From positions 1-9,988 of the forward strand of contig CBDULX010000110.1 of the NCBI GenBank assembly GCA_965368175.1: a stretch of DNA of 9,988 nt, given 5' to 3'. A model generated the notes under the pieces. It saw only the letters and a program-made list of their open reading frames with translations, was not told where the DNA came from and made no database searches. The stretch comes from CBDULX01 sp965368175. GTDB lineage: Bacteria; Pseudomonadota; Gammaproteobacteria; SZUA-229. This document shows, in pieces, positions 1 through 7,414 of this stretch; the stretch's first letter is position 1, and each line of letters begins with the position of its first letter. The position numbers and the translations under genes were made by a program.

Positions 1-23
1 TTCTCTGCGCCTCAGTGGCAAAT
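1..23. repeat. Truncated, diverged copy of the CACAGAG-type dispersed repeat
   Basis: The first bases of the window contain CTCTG, then CTCAGTGGCAAAT. This resembles the right arm of the much better preserved inverted repeat at 9855-9885 (three CTCTGTG units ending in GGCAAAAT), with one unit missing and substitutions in the others. The left arm, if there is one, lies outside the window. It sits immediately beyond the terminator of the minus-strand lipoprotein gene, which suits an intergenic repeat. Confidence 0.5.
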
Positions 24-35
24 ATTTAAAGTATT

Positions 36-75
36 AAAAAAAGCCCCGATTTGAAATCGGAGCGAACACCGGGGT
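36..75 (-). terminator. Rho-independent terminator of the lipoprotein gene
   Basis: Read on the minus strand, a GC-rich hairpin begins a few bases after the stop codon of the lipoprotein gene and is followed by a run of seven T (36-42 as A on the plus strand). Two pairings are possible: an inner one, CCGATTT against AAATCGG (46-60), and an outer one, CCCCG (44-48) against CGGGG (70-74). Either leaves the T-run directly 3' of the stem, the classic intrinsic terminator layout. Confidence 0.8.
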
Positions 76-79
76 TAAA

Positions 80-1444
80 TTACAGGCCAGGTGTAAAGCT
101 AAAATCAAAGGCACCCGTCCAGTCGACTCCGTTCGGGTATACCGAATTCAGGTATTGTGCGGAATTGATCGAAGTGCTGCGCCAGTCCTGAGGTTCTGTT
201 CCCTGGTTGGCTTCCAGTCCGGGAAATTCATTAATGAAGTCGTAGACCTTGTTCAGCAGATCATTACAGTCATCGCCGATGCTGGCACACTGAGTGCCGG
301 TGAAATAAGCTGGGTCAAGTGCCAGTTCGGTGACGATCTGGTCCAGTGATGGATTGAAAGGCAGTGCCCAGGTTCCACCGGTAGCCGGTGTGGTTCTGCC
401 ACCGCGATACTCAGATGAGATTATCGCTTTGTTGATGTAATCCCAGTCCATATCGTATTCAAAATAATACTCGTCATGTTTAGTCAGCAGGTAATTACCC
501 AGTGTATTTCCGGTAAAGAAGTTGACGGGCAGAAAGAAAGACATGTTTTGGAATTCAGCGATAGAGGCACCATTACCAAATCCGTCGGATACACTATAGA
601 GTTGTACATCAGGAATTTCAGTGATGCCGCTCAGGGGCAGGAACTGGGCTTTCATTTCAATCATGCCACGGGCTTCGAATACTTTATCCAGAGAATTGGC
701 GGTCAGGTCTTTGGTCAACTCAATTCGGAAACCTTCTGCCCAGGGATTGCCGGCATCGAACTGCAGAAACATATCGGCGAATTGCACACTGTCTGTGTAG
801 TTAAAGTCCATGCGCATCATCACAGGATCATCAGTCTGGTGATCTTCCCAGTTAACTCCGGTGCCATCTATAATAATTCGACCATCAATATCCCCATTAT
901 CAGCTTCGTCCCATGAAATGAAGAACTGAGGAGTCTCACCGAAAACAGGGGGATTGGAACGGCCATAACCATAATATAGATGTATGCTGGTCTGGGTGTC
1001 TGAATCGTCGCTGACACTGTAATGAGTCGGTTCATCTGGATCATAGTCGATGGCATTAGCATCGTTTTCGGTTTCAATAATCTGGCTATTATGGGGCACC
1101 AGATCGGCGACATCGATCAGCAGGTCTGCAATACAGGTCCAGGTAGCCATGGCAGAGACCATGAATCGGGTGGTTTGATAGCCATTACGGAATATATCGT
1201 CATCTTCAGCACCCAGGTAACTGCAGGGCTGGCCAGTACCCGTAGCAGCCAGCGGTGCTTCGGCCGCTTTAGCCATGGTCAGTTCGCTGCTTACCAGGCC
1301 GTCATTGCCACCGGTTATGCTGTCGGGTATATCCATATCCAGTGTGATAGTGTTAGGTGTAATACTGGTTCCACTGTCGCTACAGGCCATCAAAAATGCA
1401 CTCCCAATAATAATGAGTGGAAGCCATGTTTTGTGAGTAAACAT
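80..1444 (-). CDS. Uncharacterised outer-membrane-type lipoprotein, 454 aa
   Basis: I do not recognise the family. The N-terminus is a clear type II signal peptide: a short basic n-region, a hydrophobic stretch at about residues 7-20 and a lipobox LMAC with lipidated Cys21. Ser at +2 gives no inner-membrane retention signal, so outer-membrane sorting is expected. The mature part is acidic, with an Asp/Glu-rich patch at about 126-150, and is rich in aromatic residues and short beta-like stretches. Only four other cysteines are present (74, 104, 386, 393), enough for two disulfides. No transmembrane segment or enzyme motif is visible after the signal. The start is well supported: AAGGAG (1451-1456, minus strand) lies six bases from the ATG. 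The gene is monocistronic here, diverges from the metalloprotease gene and ends at a strong terminator. That the product is a lipoprotein is seen directly; its role is unknown. Confidence 0.85.
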   Translation of the reverse strand: MFTHKTWLPLIIIGSAFLMACSDSGTSITPNTITLDMDIPDSITGGNDGLVSSELTMAKAAEAPLAATGTGQPCSYLGAEDDDIFRNGYQTTRFMVSAMATWTCIADLLIDVADLVPHNSQIIETENDANAIDYDPDEPTHYSVSDDSDTQTSIHLYYGYGRSNPPVFGETPQFFISWDEADNGDIDGRIIIDGTGVNWEDHQTDDPVMMRMDFNYTDSVQFADMFLQFDAGNPWAEGFRIELTKDLTANSLDKVFEARGMIEMKAQFLPLSGITEIPDVQLYSVSDGFGNGASIAEFQNMSFFLPVNFFTGNTLGNYLLTKHDEYYFEYDMDWDYINKAIISSEYRGGRTTPATGGTWALPFNPSLDQIVTELALDPAYFTGTQCASIGDDCNDLLNKVYDFINEFPGLEANQGTEPQDWRSTSINSAQYLNSVYPNGVDWTGAFDFSFTPGL

Positions 1445-1450
1445 ATTATT

Positions 1451-1480
1451 CTCCTTGAATAGTCCCGATTCGTGTTCGGG
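1451..1480 (-). promoter_or_regulatory. Ribosome binding site and leader hairpin of the lipoprotein gene
   Basis: On the minus strand, AAGGAG (1451-1456) is a near-perfect ribosome binding site six bases before the ATG. Just upstream, CCCGA (1480-1476) can pair with TCGGG (1468-1464) around a seven-base loop. The second arm lies in AATCGGGA (1470-1463), which is also a perfect eight-base complement of TCCCGATT further upstream (minus strand, 1552-1545). Two mutually exclusive leader structures are therefore possible. Regulation is inference. Confidence 0.45.
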
Positions 1481-1747
1481 TTATGTTTTGTGATTAAATT
1501 GAGTTCATACAGGAAGAGACATGGAATGTTTAAATATTTGAAAAAATCGGGATCATGCTTGAGGCCATCCATCGTTTATACTGTAAAAGATGACCATGAC
1601 TCGTTGATATTCTCATGCACATAGATTTGCATCTTCGGTAATGAGCGTGTTCGTAAATAGCAAACCAGCGCTGATAAATAAATTCAAACCTAATGACTTT
1701 TGGCGTCTATTTATATAAACAGGAATAAAATCGAGAACCTAGTGCAG
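1481..1747. other. Divergent intergenic region between lipoprotein and metalloprotease genes
   Basis: This AT-rich stretch must hold promoters for both divergent genes. I could not find a convincing -35/-10 pair on either strand. Candidates such as TTGATA near 1614 lack a good partner at 16-18 bp. No tRNA or convincing small gene is visible. The only clear structure is the TCCCGATT/AATCGGGA inverted pair shared with the lipoprotein leader (1463-1470 and 1545-1552). Confidence 0.5.
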
Positions 1748-3610
1748 ATGCCTATTCATTTTTCATTATTGATCCTGCTGGCGAGCAGCCTGATAGCCAC
1801 TACCGGCCAGGCAGATACCTCGACACTGGCTCCACCGGATGATCCTCGGCAATCCATTACCTACTGGAAAGCCCATACTCTGTCTGCCAGAGAGGATACA
1901 CTGGTCAATCAGGCCCATGAGGTCTTCTCCGTATTATTACGGGCCTGGGATGGTTCTCGCCTGGAACCGGGTCTCTATGTGGTGGACTCTACAGCTGGGG
2001 CCTGGGCGGCATCACTGGCCGATGGCAATATCCTGCTCAGTCGTCATGCCATTGAAATCTGCATGGGTTATGGCAAGCAGCGAGGCGAACACCTGCTGGC
2101 CTTTGTGCTGGCCCATGAACTGGCCCATCAGCGAGCCGATGATCTCTGGCATCAGCGTTTTTTCCGTATGGTGGGCAGCCAGAGTCCTAAAACCCAGGTC
2201 AGGCTGATGCAGGGGCTGAGCCTGGATGCCGATCAGTTACAGCAGCTGGAGCAGAAAGAAGCACAGGCAGATCATGACGGCCTGATACTGATGTCCAGTG
2301 TGGGCTATAACCCTCATCAGGTGCTGGATAAAAAGGATTTTTTTACTGAATGGGTGGAAAATATCTGGCAGAGCTCCTGTCAGCAGGTTAACGATGGTGC
2401 ACTGGATAAGGCCTGTAAGCAGGCGCAGTCCAGGGCGTTACGGGCGCAAATACAACTGGCTACAGTCGCTTCCCAGGCTATGTTGTATGAAATGGGCATT
2501 CAGTCTTTTGTGGCCAGGCAATATCAACAGGCCCGTCACTATTTCACCGTTTTTGGTCGGGATTATCCCAGCCGTGCGGTTATTTCGGCACTGGCCATGA
2601 CCTATCTTGCCCAGGCAGTCGAAATACGGCAGACACTGTTAGCACAGGGGGATCTGGATCAGCCTGAGTTTTATTATCCGCTGATTCTGGATGCCTCTGT
2701 ACTGGCAGCAGCCCGCAAGGCGGATACCACCAAACGTGGGTCCAGTGACCGAGGCTCAAAACTAAAACAGCAATTGCAGCAGCTGGTTGATGAGGGTATT
2801 AAACAACTGGAAAGGGCGATTGATCTGGAGCCAGGTAATCGAAAAAGTTATCTCATGCTGGCCAGTGCCTATTTACTGGCGAACAATACGTACATGGTCC
2901 GAGGTGTGTTGCAGGGGCGCTACATTCCTCGCTTTGGTCAGGATGCCTCCGCTGATTTAATACTGGCAATGACACGAGCAATAGAAGGTGAGCAGAAAAC
3001 CGCGCAACGGGAATTTCAGTCATTAATGAAGAATATCGGGAAGGGCAAGATCGATTCGGGCCTGCCACAAAATCTGCTGCTGTATAGCGTTTATTATAAT
3101 AGTGCTGCCAACGAAGTGTTTATGGGTGATCAGGCCAGTGCTCGTTTAATCTGGCAGCAACTGGCACGTGATGCCCGGGCTTCAGGTAATTCATTATTGT
3201 TCAGGCTGGCGCTGGGCCATATCAGGCCAACAGCATCAACATCAAAAGCACTGACTGAAGCACCGGCTGTTAATGGTTTCAGATTAGGGGATAAATATCA
3301 GGCAAACAAAAAACAACATCGGATCAGTGATTTGTGGATTGAAGGGGATAAATACAATGTCTTCAGAAATCGTATTGGCAGTCATTATATTGTCAGTGAC
3401 CAGGGAAAAATTATCAGTGCCTGGCAGGAATCTGAGGGATCATTAGAAGGCTTTATATCCATCGGGGACCAGCCTGATCGGCCATTAAAAACACTGGGTT
3501 TGCCGGATAGACATTTGCATATGCTGAGTGGCGATTACCTTGCGTATGACAAATATGGACTGGCCCTGCATATCAATCAAAATAAAGTACAGGGCTGGTT
3601 CCTGTATTAA
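1748..3610 (+). CDS. Exported M48-family zinc metalloprotease with TPR-like repeats
   Basis: Numbering is from the most upstream TTG at 1700; subtract 16 for the ATG used here. The zinc-protease signature HELAH is at 139-143, inside the M48-typical context AFVLAHELAHQ. A second helix carries EAQAD (Glu187), the expected third zinc ligand. Before it, ADGNILLSRHAIE (107-119) matches the strand-and-helix preceding the active site in M48 enzymes. After the protease domain come TPR-like helices (about 265-303 and 362-395) and a distinct C-terminal segment (about 525-636) rich in beta-like stretches that I do not recognise. A hydrophobic stretch, residues 20-37, ending in TGQA suggests a Sec signal peptide and periplasmic location. 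The start is uncertain. ATG 1748 places the signal at the N-terminus; GTG 1742 is better spaced from GAGA (1733-1736); TTG 1700 adds a polar leader. It resembles BepA/YfgC-type proteases (M48 plus TPR, outer-membrane quality control) in layout, but is longer and not an evident orthologue. Confidence 0.8.
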   Translation: MPIHFSLLILLASSLIATTGQADTSTLAPPDDPRQSITYWKAHTLSAREDTLVNQAHEVFSVLLRAWDGSRLEPGLYVVDSTAGAWAASLADGNILLSRHAIEICMGYGKQRGEHLLAFVLAHELAHQRADDLWHQRFFRMVGSQSPKTQVRLMQGLSLDADQLQQLEQKEAQADHDGLILMSSVGYNPHQVLDKKDFFTEWVENIWQSSCQQVNDGALDKACKQAQSRALRAQIQLATVASQAMLYEMGIQSFVARQYQQARHYFTVFGRDYPSRAVISALAMTYLAQAVEIRQTLLAQGDLDQPEFYYPLILDASVLAAARKADTTKRGSSDRGSKLKQQLQQLVDEGIKQLERAIDLEPGNRKSYLMLASAYLLANNTYMVRGVLQGRYIPRFGQDASADLILAMTRAIEGEQKTAQREFQSLMKNIGKGKIDSGLPQNLLLYSVYYNSAANEVFMGDQASARLIWQQLARDARASGNSLLFRLALGHIRPTASTSKALTEAPAVNGFRLGDKYQANKKQHRISDLWIEGDKYNVFRNRIGSHYIVSDQGKIISAWQESEGSLEGFISIGDQPDRPLKTLGLPDRHLHMLSGDYLAYDKYGLALHINQNKVQGWFLY

Positions 3611-3697
3611 AAGGATCCATGGAACAGGAAATATGTCGCAGAAACATGCAGTAAGCTCGCTTAAACTCTATTTAACCGTGTTTAATCAGGCCTGACA

Positions 3698-4621
3698 TTG
3701 AAACATTCGCGAGTAAAGGAACAGTCGTCGACCAAAGATCAGCTGGCGCTGGCAGAGTCTGCCGCGTCTGGAGAAAAAAATGCCCGCGAAAAAATAAATA
3801 AACTGGTTCAACCACTGATCGATTATCAGACTTCGCGTTTCTGTAAACGATTTTGTAATGAGAATCAGTATCTGTATCGATGTACATTAAAACCGCCTAT
3901 GGGCTCTATGCATCAGGATGCGGCCTGGTGTGAGTGGGGTAATGCCAGTTATGGCTGGATGCTAAATGATTTGAGCCATAGTAAACGGTTGTTAAAATAT
4001 CAGGGTGTTAATGGCGCCAGTCTGTTTAATTATTTTTATCAGATTGCCAACTCCCTGCCATTTTATGAGCGCTGGAAAGACTGGCGATTTGGGCGTAAGG
4101 TCCATGTACCCACTTATATTCAGGCGCTATCACCCGACGCGGCGAGAGTGTTCCTGGGTCTCAGATCAGGTGACAATATTACCCTGATTGCTCAAAATTT
4201 GTCTCGACCGGTGACTGAAATTGAGCAATTAGTGAGTTCCATTATCTGTTTGCTCACTGAAAAAAAACGCCTTTACCTGCTGGATCCACCTAAGCTGGTG
4301 TCAATGTCCGAGTCCGTCGATGATGCTGATTCAGAACAGTTGGATAAACAGATTGAACTCGGCAGTTATGATGAAGCTATCGATGTACAGGAAGATAAAC
4401 AACGATTGCAGCATGCCTGGACAAAACTGGAGCCGGTGGAGCAGTTTGTGCTTGAAGCATTACTGATTGACGAACAGGATGCACAGGACGTGCTATCAGT
4501 ATTGGCCAGGCTGGAATTGAGTATTAAAACGGGTGTACCGGCTGACCAGACCAATCGCCAGCAGCTGTACTATTTTCGTCGTAAATCACTGGCTCGTCTG
4601 GCAACGTTTATGAATGAATAA
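3698..4621 (+). CDS. Divergent sigma-70-like factor (307 aa)
   Basis: No signal peptide or membrane segment is present. Residues about 33-53 resemble the start of sigma region 2. Residues 89-140 (DLSHSKRLLKYQG, then LFNYFYQIANSL, ERWKDWRFGR and VHVP) follow the pattern of region 2.3-2.4 in ECF-like factors. Residues 240-303 contain a region-4-like helix-turn-helix (LEPVEQFVLEALL, then YYFRRKSLARL), with extra residues between the two helices. An acidic linker (about 203-233) joins the halves. Four cysteines cluster at 49, 53, 62 and 78. At 307 aa it is long for a simple ECF factor. The start is TTG: an AGG (3688-3690) lies seven bases upstream, an in-frame TAA at 3683 excludes longer versions, and the next Met is residue 68. 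The following gene encodes an anti-sigma factor, which strongly supports the assignment. DNA binding and RNA polymerase binding are inferred. Confidence 0.6.
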   Translation: MKHSRVKEQSSTKDQLALAESAASGEKNAREKINKLVQPLIDYQTSRFCKRFCNENQYLYRCTLKPPMGSMHQDAAWCEWGNASYGWMLNDLSHSKRLLKYQGVNGASLFNYFYQIANSLPFYERWKDWRFGRKVHVPTYIQALSPDAARVFLGLRSGDNITLIAQNLSRPVTEIEQLVSSIICLLTEKKRLYLLDPPKLVSMSESVDDADSEQLDKQIELGSYDEAIDVQEDKQRLQHAWTKLEPVEQFVLEALLIDEQDAQDVLSVLARLELSIKTGVPADQTNRQQLYYFRRKSLARLATFMNE

Positions 4622-4683
4622 ATTTTTCAAATAATCAGGTTTTTACTGTCTTATTAATACATAACAGTGGATTAACAAAGAGT

Positions 4684-5622
4684 ATGACTGTGAGTGAACA
4701 CCCAGAACTGGAACAATTAAAAAACTATCTGAATAACAGTGCTTCAGCTGAATTCAGTGGTCTACGATTACACCTTGCCCAGTGTTCACAATGTCGTGCA
4801 CTAATTGACGGCCTGACCGGGCTGGAACAGGTTTCTCAGCAAGTCCTTTCTATGCAAACAGAAAGAGATACTCTGAGTGAGCAACAGCATCAAAAAATTG
4901 CTGATTATATTGATGGTCGTCTGAGTGGAGATGAGCATTTACAGATAAAAGAATTCCTCCAGTTAAATCCATTGGCGATGAAAGCGGCATTGCATTATGC
5001 CAGCCATAGCTCGGCCATGGACAAAGCAGGTCTGGAGTCGACGACAGACACGATATCAGTAGCGACTACGGGTATGGCTGTTAATCTGTGGTCTGGTTTC
5101 ATAAAGAAAGTTAATGATTTAATGTCATTCCAGACTCCTGTCTGGTTAACCGTACCTGTTACTGCTGTGTTAGTGGCTATGTTAAGTGTCACACTGCTCG
5201 ACCAGTCACCGCCAGAACAGTCAAAGTATTTGATTGCCAGCTATCAGGATAATGCAGTCATCCAGTTCAGGCCTAAAGATCATTTACCGGGGATCGGATT
5301 TTTTAACAATACGACGGAATTATCCGAGGCCTATGCTAATCTTAAGGTATCTGTGTCGGAGGACCGGCATTTCAGGATCCAGTGGCCAGCGGTTGCTCAG
5401 GCCATAAATTATACTTTTCGTTTACATATGTTTAGTCAGGGAAGCAAGCTGCTGGTAGGTGAAGTGACAACTGAAAAGACGTCTGTAGTTATTTCTACTA
5501 AACTGGATGATATTAATCATCGATATAAATGGGTATTGTCAGGTGAAACCAGTGATCATCGAGTATTTTCCACTAATGGTGGATTTGTAATCAATAATTT
5601 AGAGAAAGGTGTATTGAGATGA
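4684..5622 (+). CDS. Transmembrane zinc-finger (zf-HC2) anti-sigma factor
   Basis: Residues 6-45 form a zf-HC2/ZAS-type anti-sigma domain: His6 followed by HLAQCSQC (His30, Cys34, Cys37), the canonical HxxxCxxC zinc motif. A second segment (68-110, IADYIDGRLSGDE...) has the helix pattern that follows such domains but lacks the His/Cys ligands, so it looks like a degenerate second copy. One transmembrane helix (about 152-172) separates this cytoplasmic part from a periplasmic domain (173-312). The stretch around FRIQWPAVAQAINYTFRL, followed by YKWVLSG, has the look of an Ig/FnIII-like beta sandwich. It should bind the upstream sigma-like protein and release it on an envelope signal; this is inferred from family and position. 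The start could be ATG 4684 or GTG 4690: AAAGAG (4677-4682) is too close to the ATG but well spaced for the GTG. The gap from the sigma-like gene is 62 bp. Confidence 0.75.
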   Translation: MTVSEHPELEQLKNYLNNSASAEFSGLRLHLAQCSQCRALIDGLTGLEQVSQQVLSMQTERDTLSEQQHQKIADYIDGRLSGDEHLQIKEFLQLNPLAMKAALHYASHSSAMDKAGLESTTDTISVATTGMAVNLWSGFIKKVNDLMSFQTPVWLTVPVTAVLVAMLSVTLLDQSPPEQSKYLIASYQDNAVIQFRPKDHLPGIGFFNNTTELSEAYANLKVSVSEDRHFRIQWPAVAQAINYTFRLHMFSQGSKLLVGEVTTEKTSVVISTKLDDINHRYKWVLSGETSDHRVFSTNGGFVINNLEKGVLR

Positions 5623-6659
5623 TACTGTTGCGTTTTTCAGTCGTCTTATTTTTCATTATTCTGTTTTTTGTTCTTGGTATTTCAATGTCTACTGCGTCTG
5701 AAAATAGTCGTGGTCTGGCGCTAGTACCCGTTGATAAAAAAGTAGTGACACCTTTTAATCAGGGCGTTTACCGGGCCCTGATTATTGGCAATGATAATTA
5801 CCGTGACCAGGATGGGCGATGGAAGCCATTAAAGACGGCGGTGTCGGATGCCCGTGCCGTAAAGTCGCTGTTAGAGAGTTCCTATGGGTTTAGCGATGTC
5901 ATGGTGCTTGAAAATGCTACACGACGAGATGTATTGCATGCATTTGCATCACTGGCTAAAAAAGTATTGCCCAATGATAATGTCCTTGTGTACTACGCTG
6001 GCCATGGATTTATGGAGGCAGAAACCAACAAAGGCTTCTGGGTTCCGGTGGATGCCAGAGGTACAGATAATACAACCTATTTGCGTAATTCTACTATACG
6101 AGATGAATTAACCACCATTGCCTCTCGTGCTAAACATACCTTGTTGATATCGGACTCCTGTTTTAGTGGCAGTTTATTGCGTCGTGGAACACGAGGCATT
6201 GCCGATGTATCAGATACAGAGGAATACTATAAAAAAGTATCAAATAAAAAAAGTGTTCAGATAATGGCTGCCGGCGGTGTTGAATACGTTGATGATAAAT
6301 ACCAGTCTTCTGATCACTCGCCCTTCACTTATTTTTTCCTTAATGAGTTGAAAAATAACGATCGTGCAATGCTGACATTGAGTGAATTGTCCACCAATGT
6401 TGAAAAAGCAGTGGCTAACAATGTTGATCAGGTGCCTGAATCTGGTGTGCTTCAGGGGGCAGGGGATGAACTGGGTGAGTTCATATTTATCAAGATGGAT
6501 CTTGTGATCGATGGTGTGCCACTGGATAAGGTGAAGCTTAAGGTTAATCTTATCCAGGGTGATGGATCTCAGTCACGGCCTGAAAAAGCAGTGTCAGATC
6601 GCTCCAAATCTGATAATAAAAGTCATGGAAAAGAGTTTGTTCCGGTTCCTACTTTATAA
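5619..6659 (+). CDS. Exported caspase/metacaspase-like cysteine peptidase (C14)
   Basis: An N-terminal hydrophobic segment (about 5-24) followed by STASEN looks like a signal peptide or membrane anchor, placing the enzyme in the periplasm. The peptidase domain covers about 50-290. RALIIGNDNY (52-61) is the first core strand. YYAGHG (125-130) supplies catalytic His129, and DSCFSG (179-184) supplies catalytic Cys181. The Asp two residues before the Cys is typical of metacaspase-type enzymes that cut after Arg or Lys. SPFTYFFLNEL (234-244) matches the conserved late helix of bacterial C14 proteins. Both catalytic residues are intact. A polar, lysine- and serine-rich tail follows about 300. The ATG overlaps the anti-sigma stop codon (ATGA), indicating translational coupling, and AAAGG (5605-5609) sits upstream. 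Substrates are unknown. The DUF4384 protein two genes downstream is a likely partner, because the two domains often occur fused. Confidence 0.88.
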   Translation: MILLRFSVVLFFIILFFVLGISMSTASENSRGLALVPVDKKVVTPFNQGVYRALIIGNDNYRDQDGRWKPLKTAVSDARAVKSLLESSYGFSDVMVLENATRRDVLHAFASLAKKVLPNDNVLVYYAGHGFMEAETNKGFWVPVDARGTDNTTYLRNSTIRDELTTIASRAKHTLLISDSCFSGSLLRRGTRGIADVSDTEEYYKKVSNKKSVQIMAAGGVEYVDDKYQSSDHSPFTYFFLNELKNNDRAMLTLSELSTNVEKAVANNVDQVPESGVLQGAGDELGEFIFIKMDLVIDGVPLDKVKLKVNLIQGDGSQSRPEKAVSDRSKSDNKSHGKEFVPVPTL

Positions 6660-6675
6660 ATATATGAGTTGAAGC

Positions 6676-7389
6676 ATGTCTAATAAAAAACTATTTATTT
6701 ACAGTCTTATTTCAATCGCATTCTGGATGCAGAATGTGTCTGCCGATCAACGTATAACTGTGGGTGTAAAACTTCTGGCAGCTGGCTGGCAAGGTGATAA
6801 TGGATCGGTCTCCAGTAGTTTTAATAGCGATGAAGGTGGCCAGCTGGCATTTAGTGCCTCCTATCTTCGGGATAAGTTTTATGCGGCTATCAGTCTGCAG
6901 AGTGGCAATTACAATTTTACCGGAGCTGCTCCAGATCAGTTTACCCAGAGCGCTCGAATTAGCAGTAGCAATACTGAAATAGAGCATCGGGAACTGGATC
7001 TTCTGGCCGGTTATTATTTCTGGCCAAAAGTTTCTCTGTTTGTGGATATCAAAGGCATCAGTAATACCTGGAGTGATGGTTACGAGCAGAGCTTTGGTGG
7101 TCTGGGTTTTGGTGTCTCAGCATTTATTCCAGTCAATGAAGACTGGACAGGCTTTGCTTCTGCAGGTTTTGTCGGCCGTGGTGATGTCAAGGATGCTAAT
7201 GAGCTTAAAGTCGGTGACGGGCGAAGTGGTGCACTGGAATTTGGCGGGGTTTATCGATTAGCCCAGAACAGCACCATCAATATGGGTATCAAGTTTCGCA
7301 ATTACAGTTTTGAATACCTGGATGACACATCTCAGGACTACTCTATCAATGCCCTGTTTGTTGGCTACAACCATGGTTTTGCATTTTAA
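6676..7389 (+). CDS. Small outer-membrane beta-barrel protein (237 aa)
   Basis: The N-terminus has a basic n-region (SNKK), a hydrophobic core and a plausible signal peptidase I site, VSA|DQ, after residue 23. The mature protein is a run of alternating polar and aromatic/hydrophobic strands separated by Gly/Asn/Asp-rich turns, for example ELDLLAGYYFW, GLGFGVSAFIP and ALEFGGVYRLA. It ends in GYNHGFAF: the C-terminal Phe with alternating hydrophobics is the usual signal for BAM-mediated barrel assembly. About eight strands would fit the length, but I have not counted them rigorously. The gene starts 16 bp after the caspase stop codon, with only a weak GAG/GAAG ribosome site, so it probably depends on read-through from the operon. 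Its specific function (pore, adhesin or sensor) cannot be told from the sequence. Confidence 0.75.
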   Translation: MSNKKLFIYSLISIAFWMQNVSADQRITVGVKLLAAGWQGDNGSVSSSFNSDEGGQLAFSASYLRDKFYAAISLQSGNYNFTGAAPDQFTQSARISSSNTEIEHRELDLLAGYYFWPKVSLFVDIKGISNTWSDGYEQSFGGLGFGVSAFIPVNEDWTGFASAGFVGRGDVKDANELKVGDGRSGALEFGGVYRLAQNSTINMGIKFRNYSFEYLDDTSQDYSINALFVGYNHGFAF

Positions 7390-7414
7390 CCTCAGAAATC
7401 AATGTTGATCGTTT

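Noticed and set aside
476..916. Plus-strand open frame of 146 codons opposite the lipoprotein gene, and a similar one at 1022-1462
   Set aside because: Both lie antisense to a gene with a clear signal peptide, ribosome site and terminator, and their translations show no domain or export signal.
3621..3646. GGAAC at 3621-3625, reminiscent of an ECF -35 element for autoregulation of the sigma-like gene
   Set aside because: No convincing ECF-type -10 lies 15-17 bp downstream, and I found no matching GGAAC motif in the other intergenic regions of the window.
3619..3654. Eleven-codon open frame (ATG 3619 to TAA 3652) between the protease and sigma-like genes, preceded by AAGGA
   Set aside because: The spacing from AAGGA to the ATG is only three bases and the peptide has no leader-peptide features such as repeated codons, so it is probably chance.
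4645..4668. ACTGT/ACAGT inverted repeat between the sigma-like and anti-sigma genes
   Set aside because: Only five base pairs with a 14-base AT-rich loop and no T-run; too weak for a terminator or operator call.
7398..7409. ATCAA/TTGAT inverted repeat after the barrel gene
   Set aside because: Five A/T-rich pairs with a two-base loop cannot form a stable hairpin, and there is no T-run.
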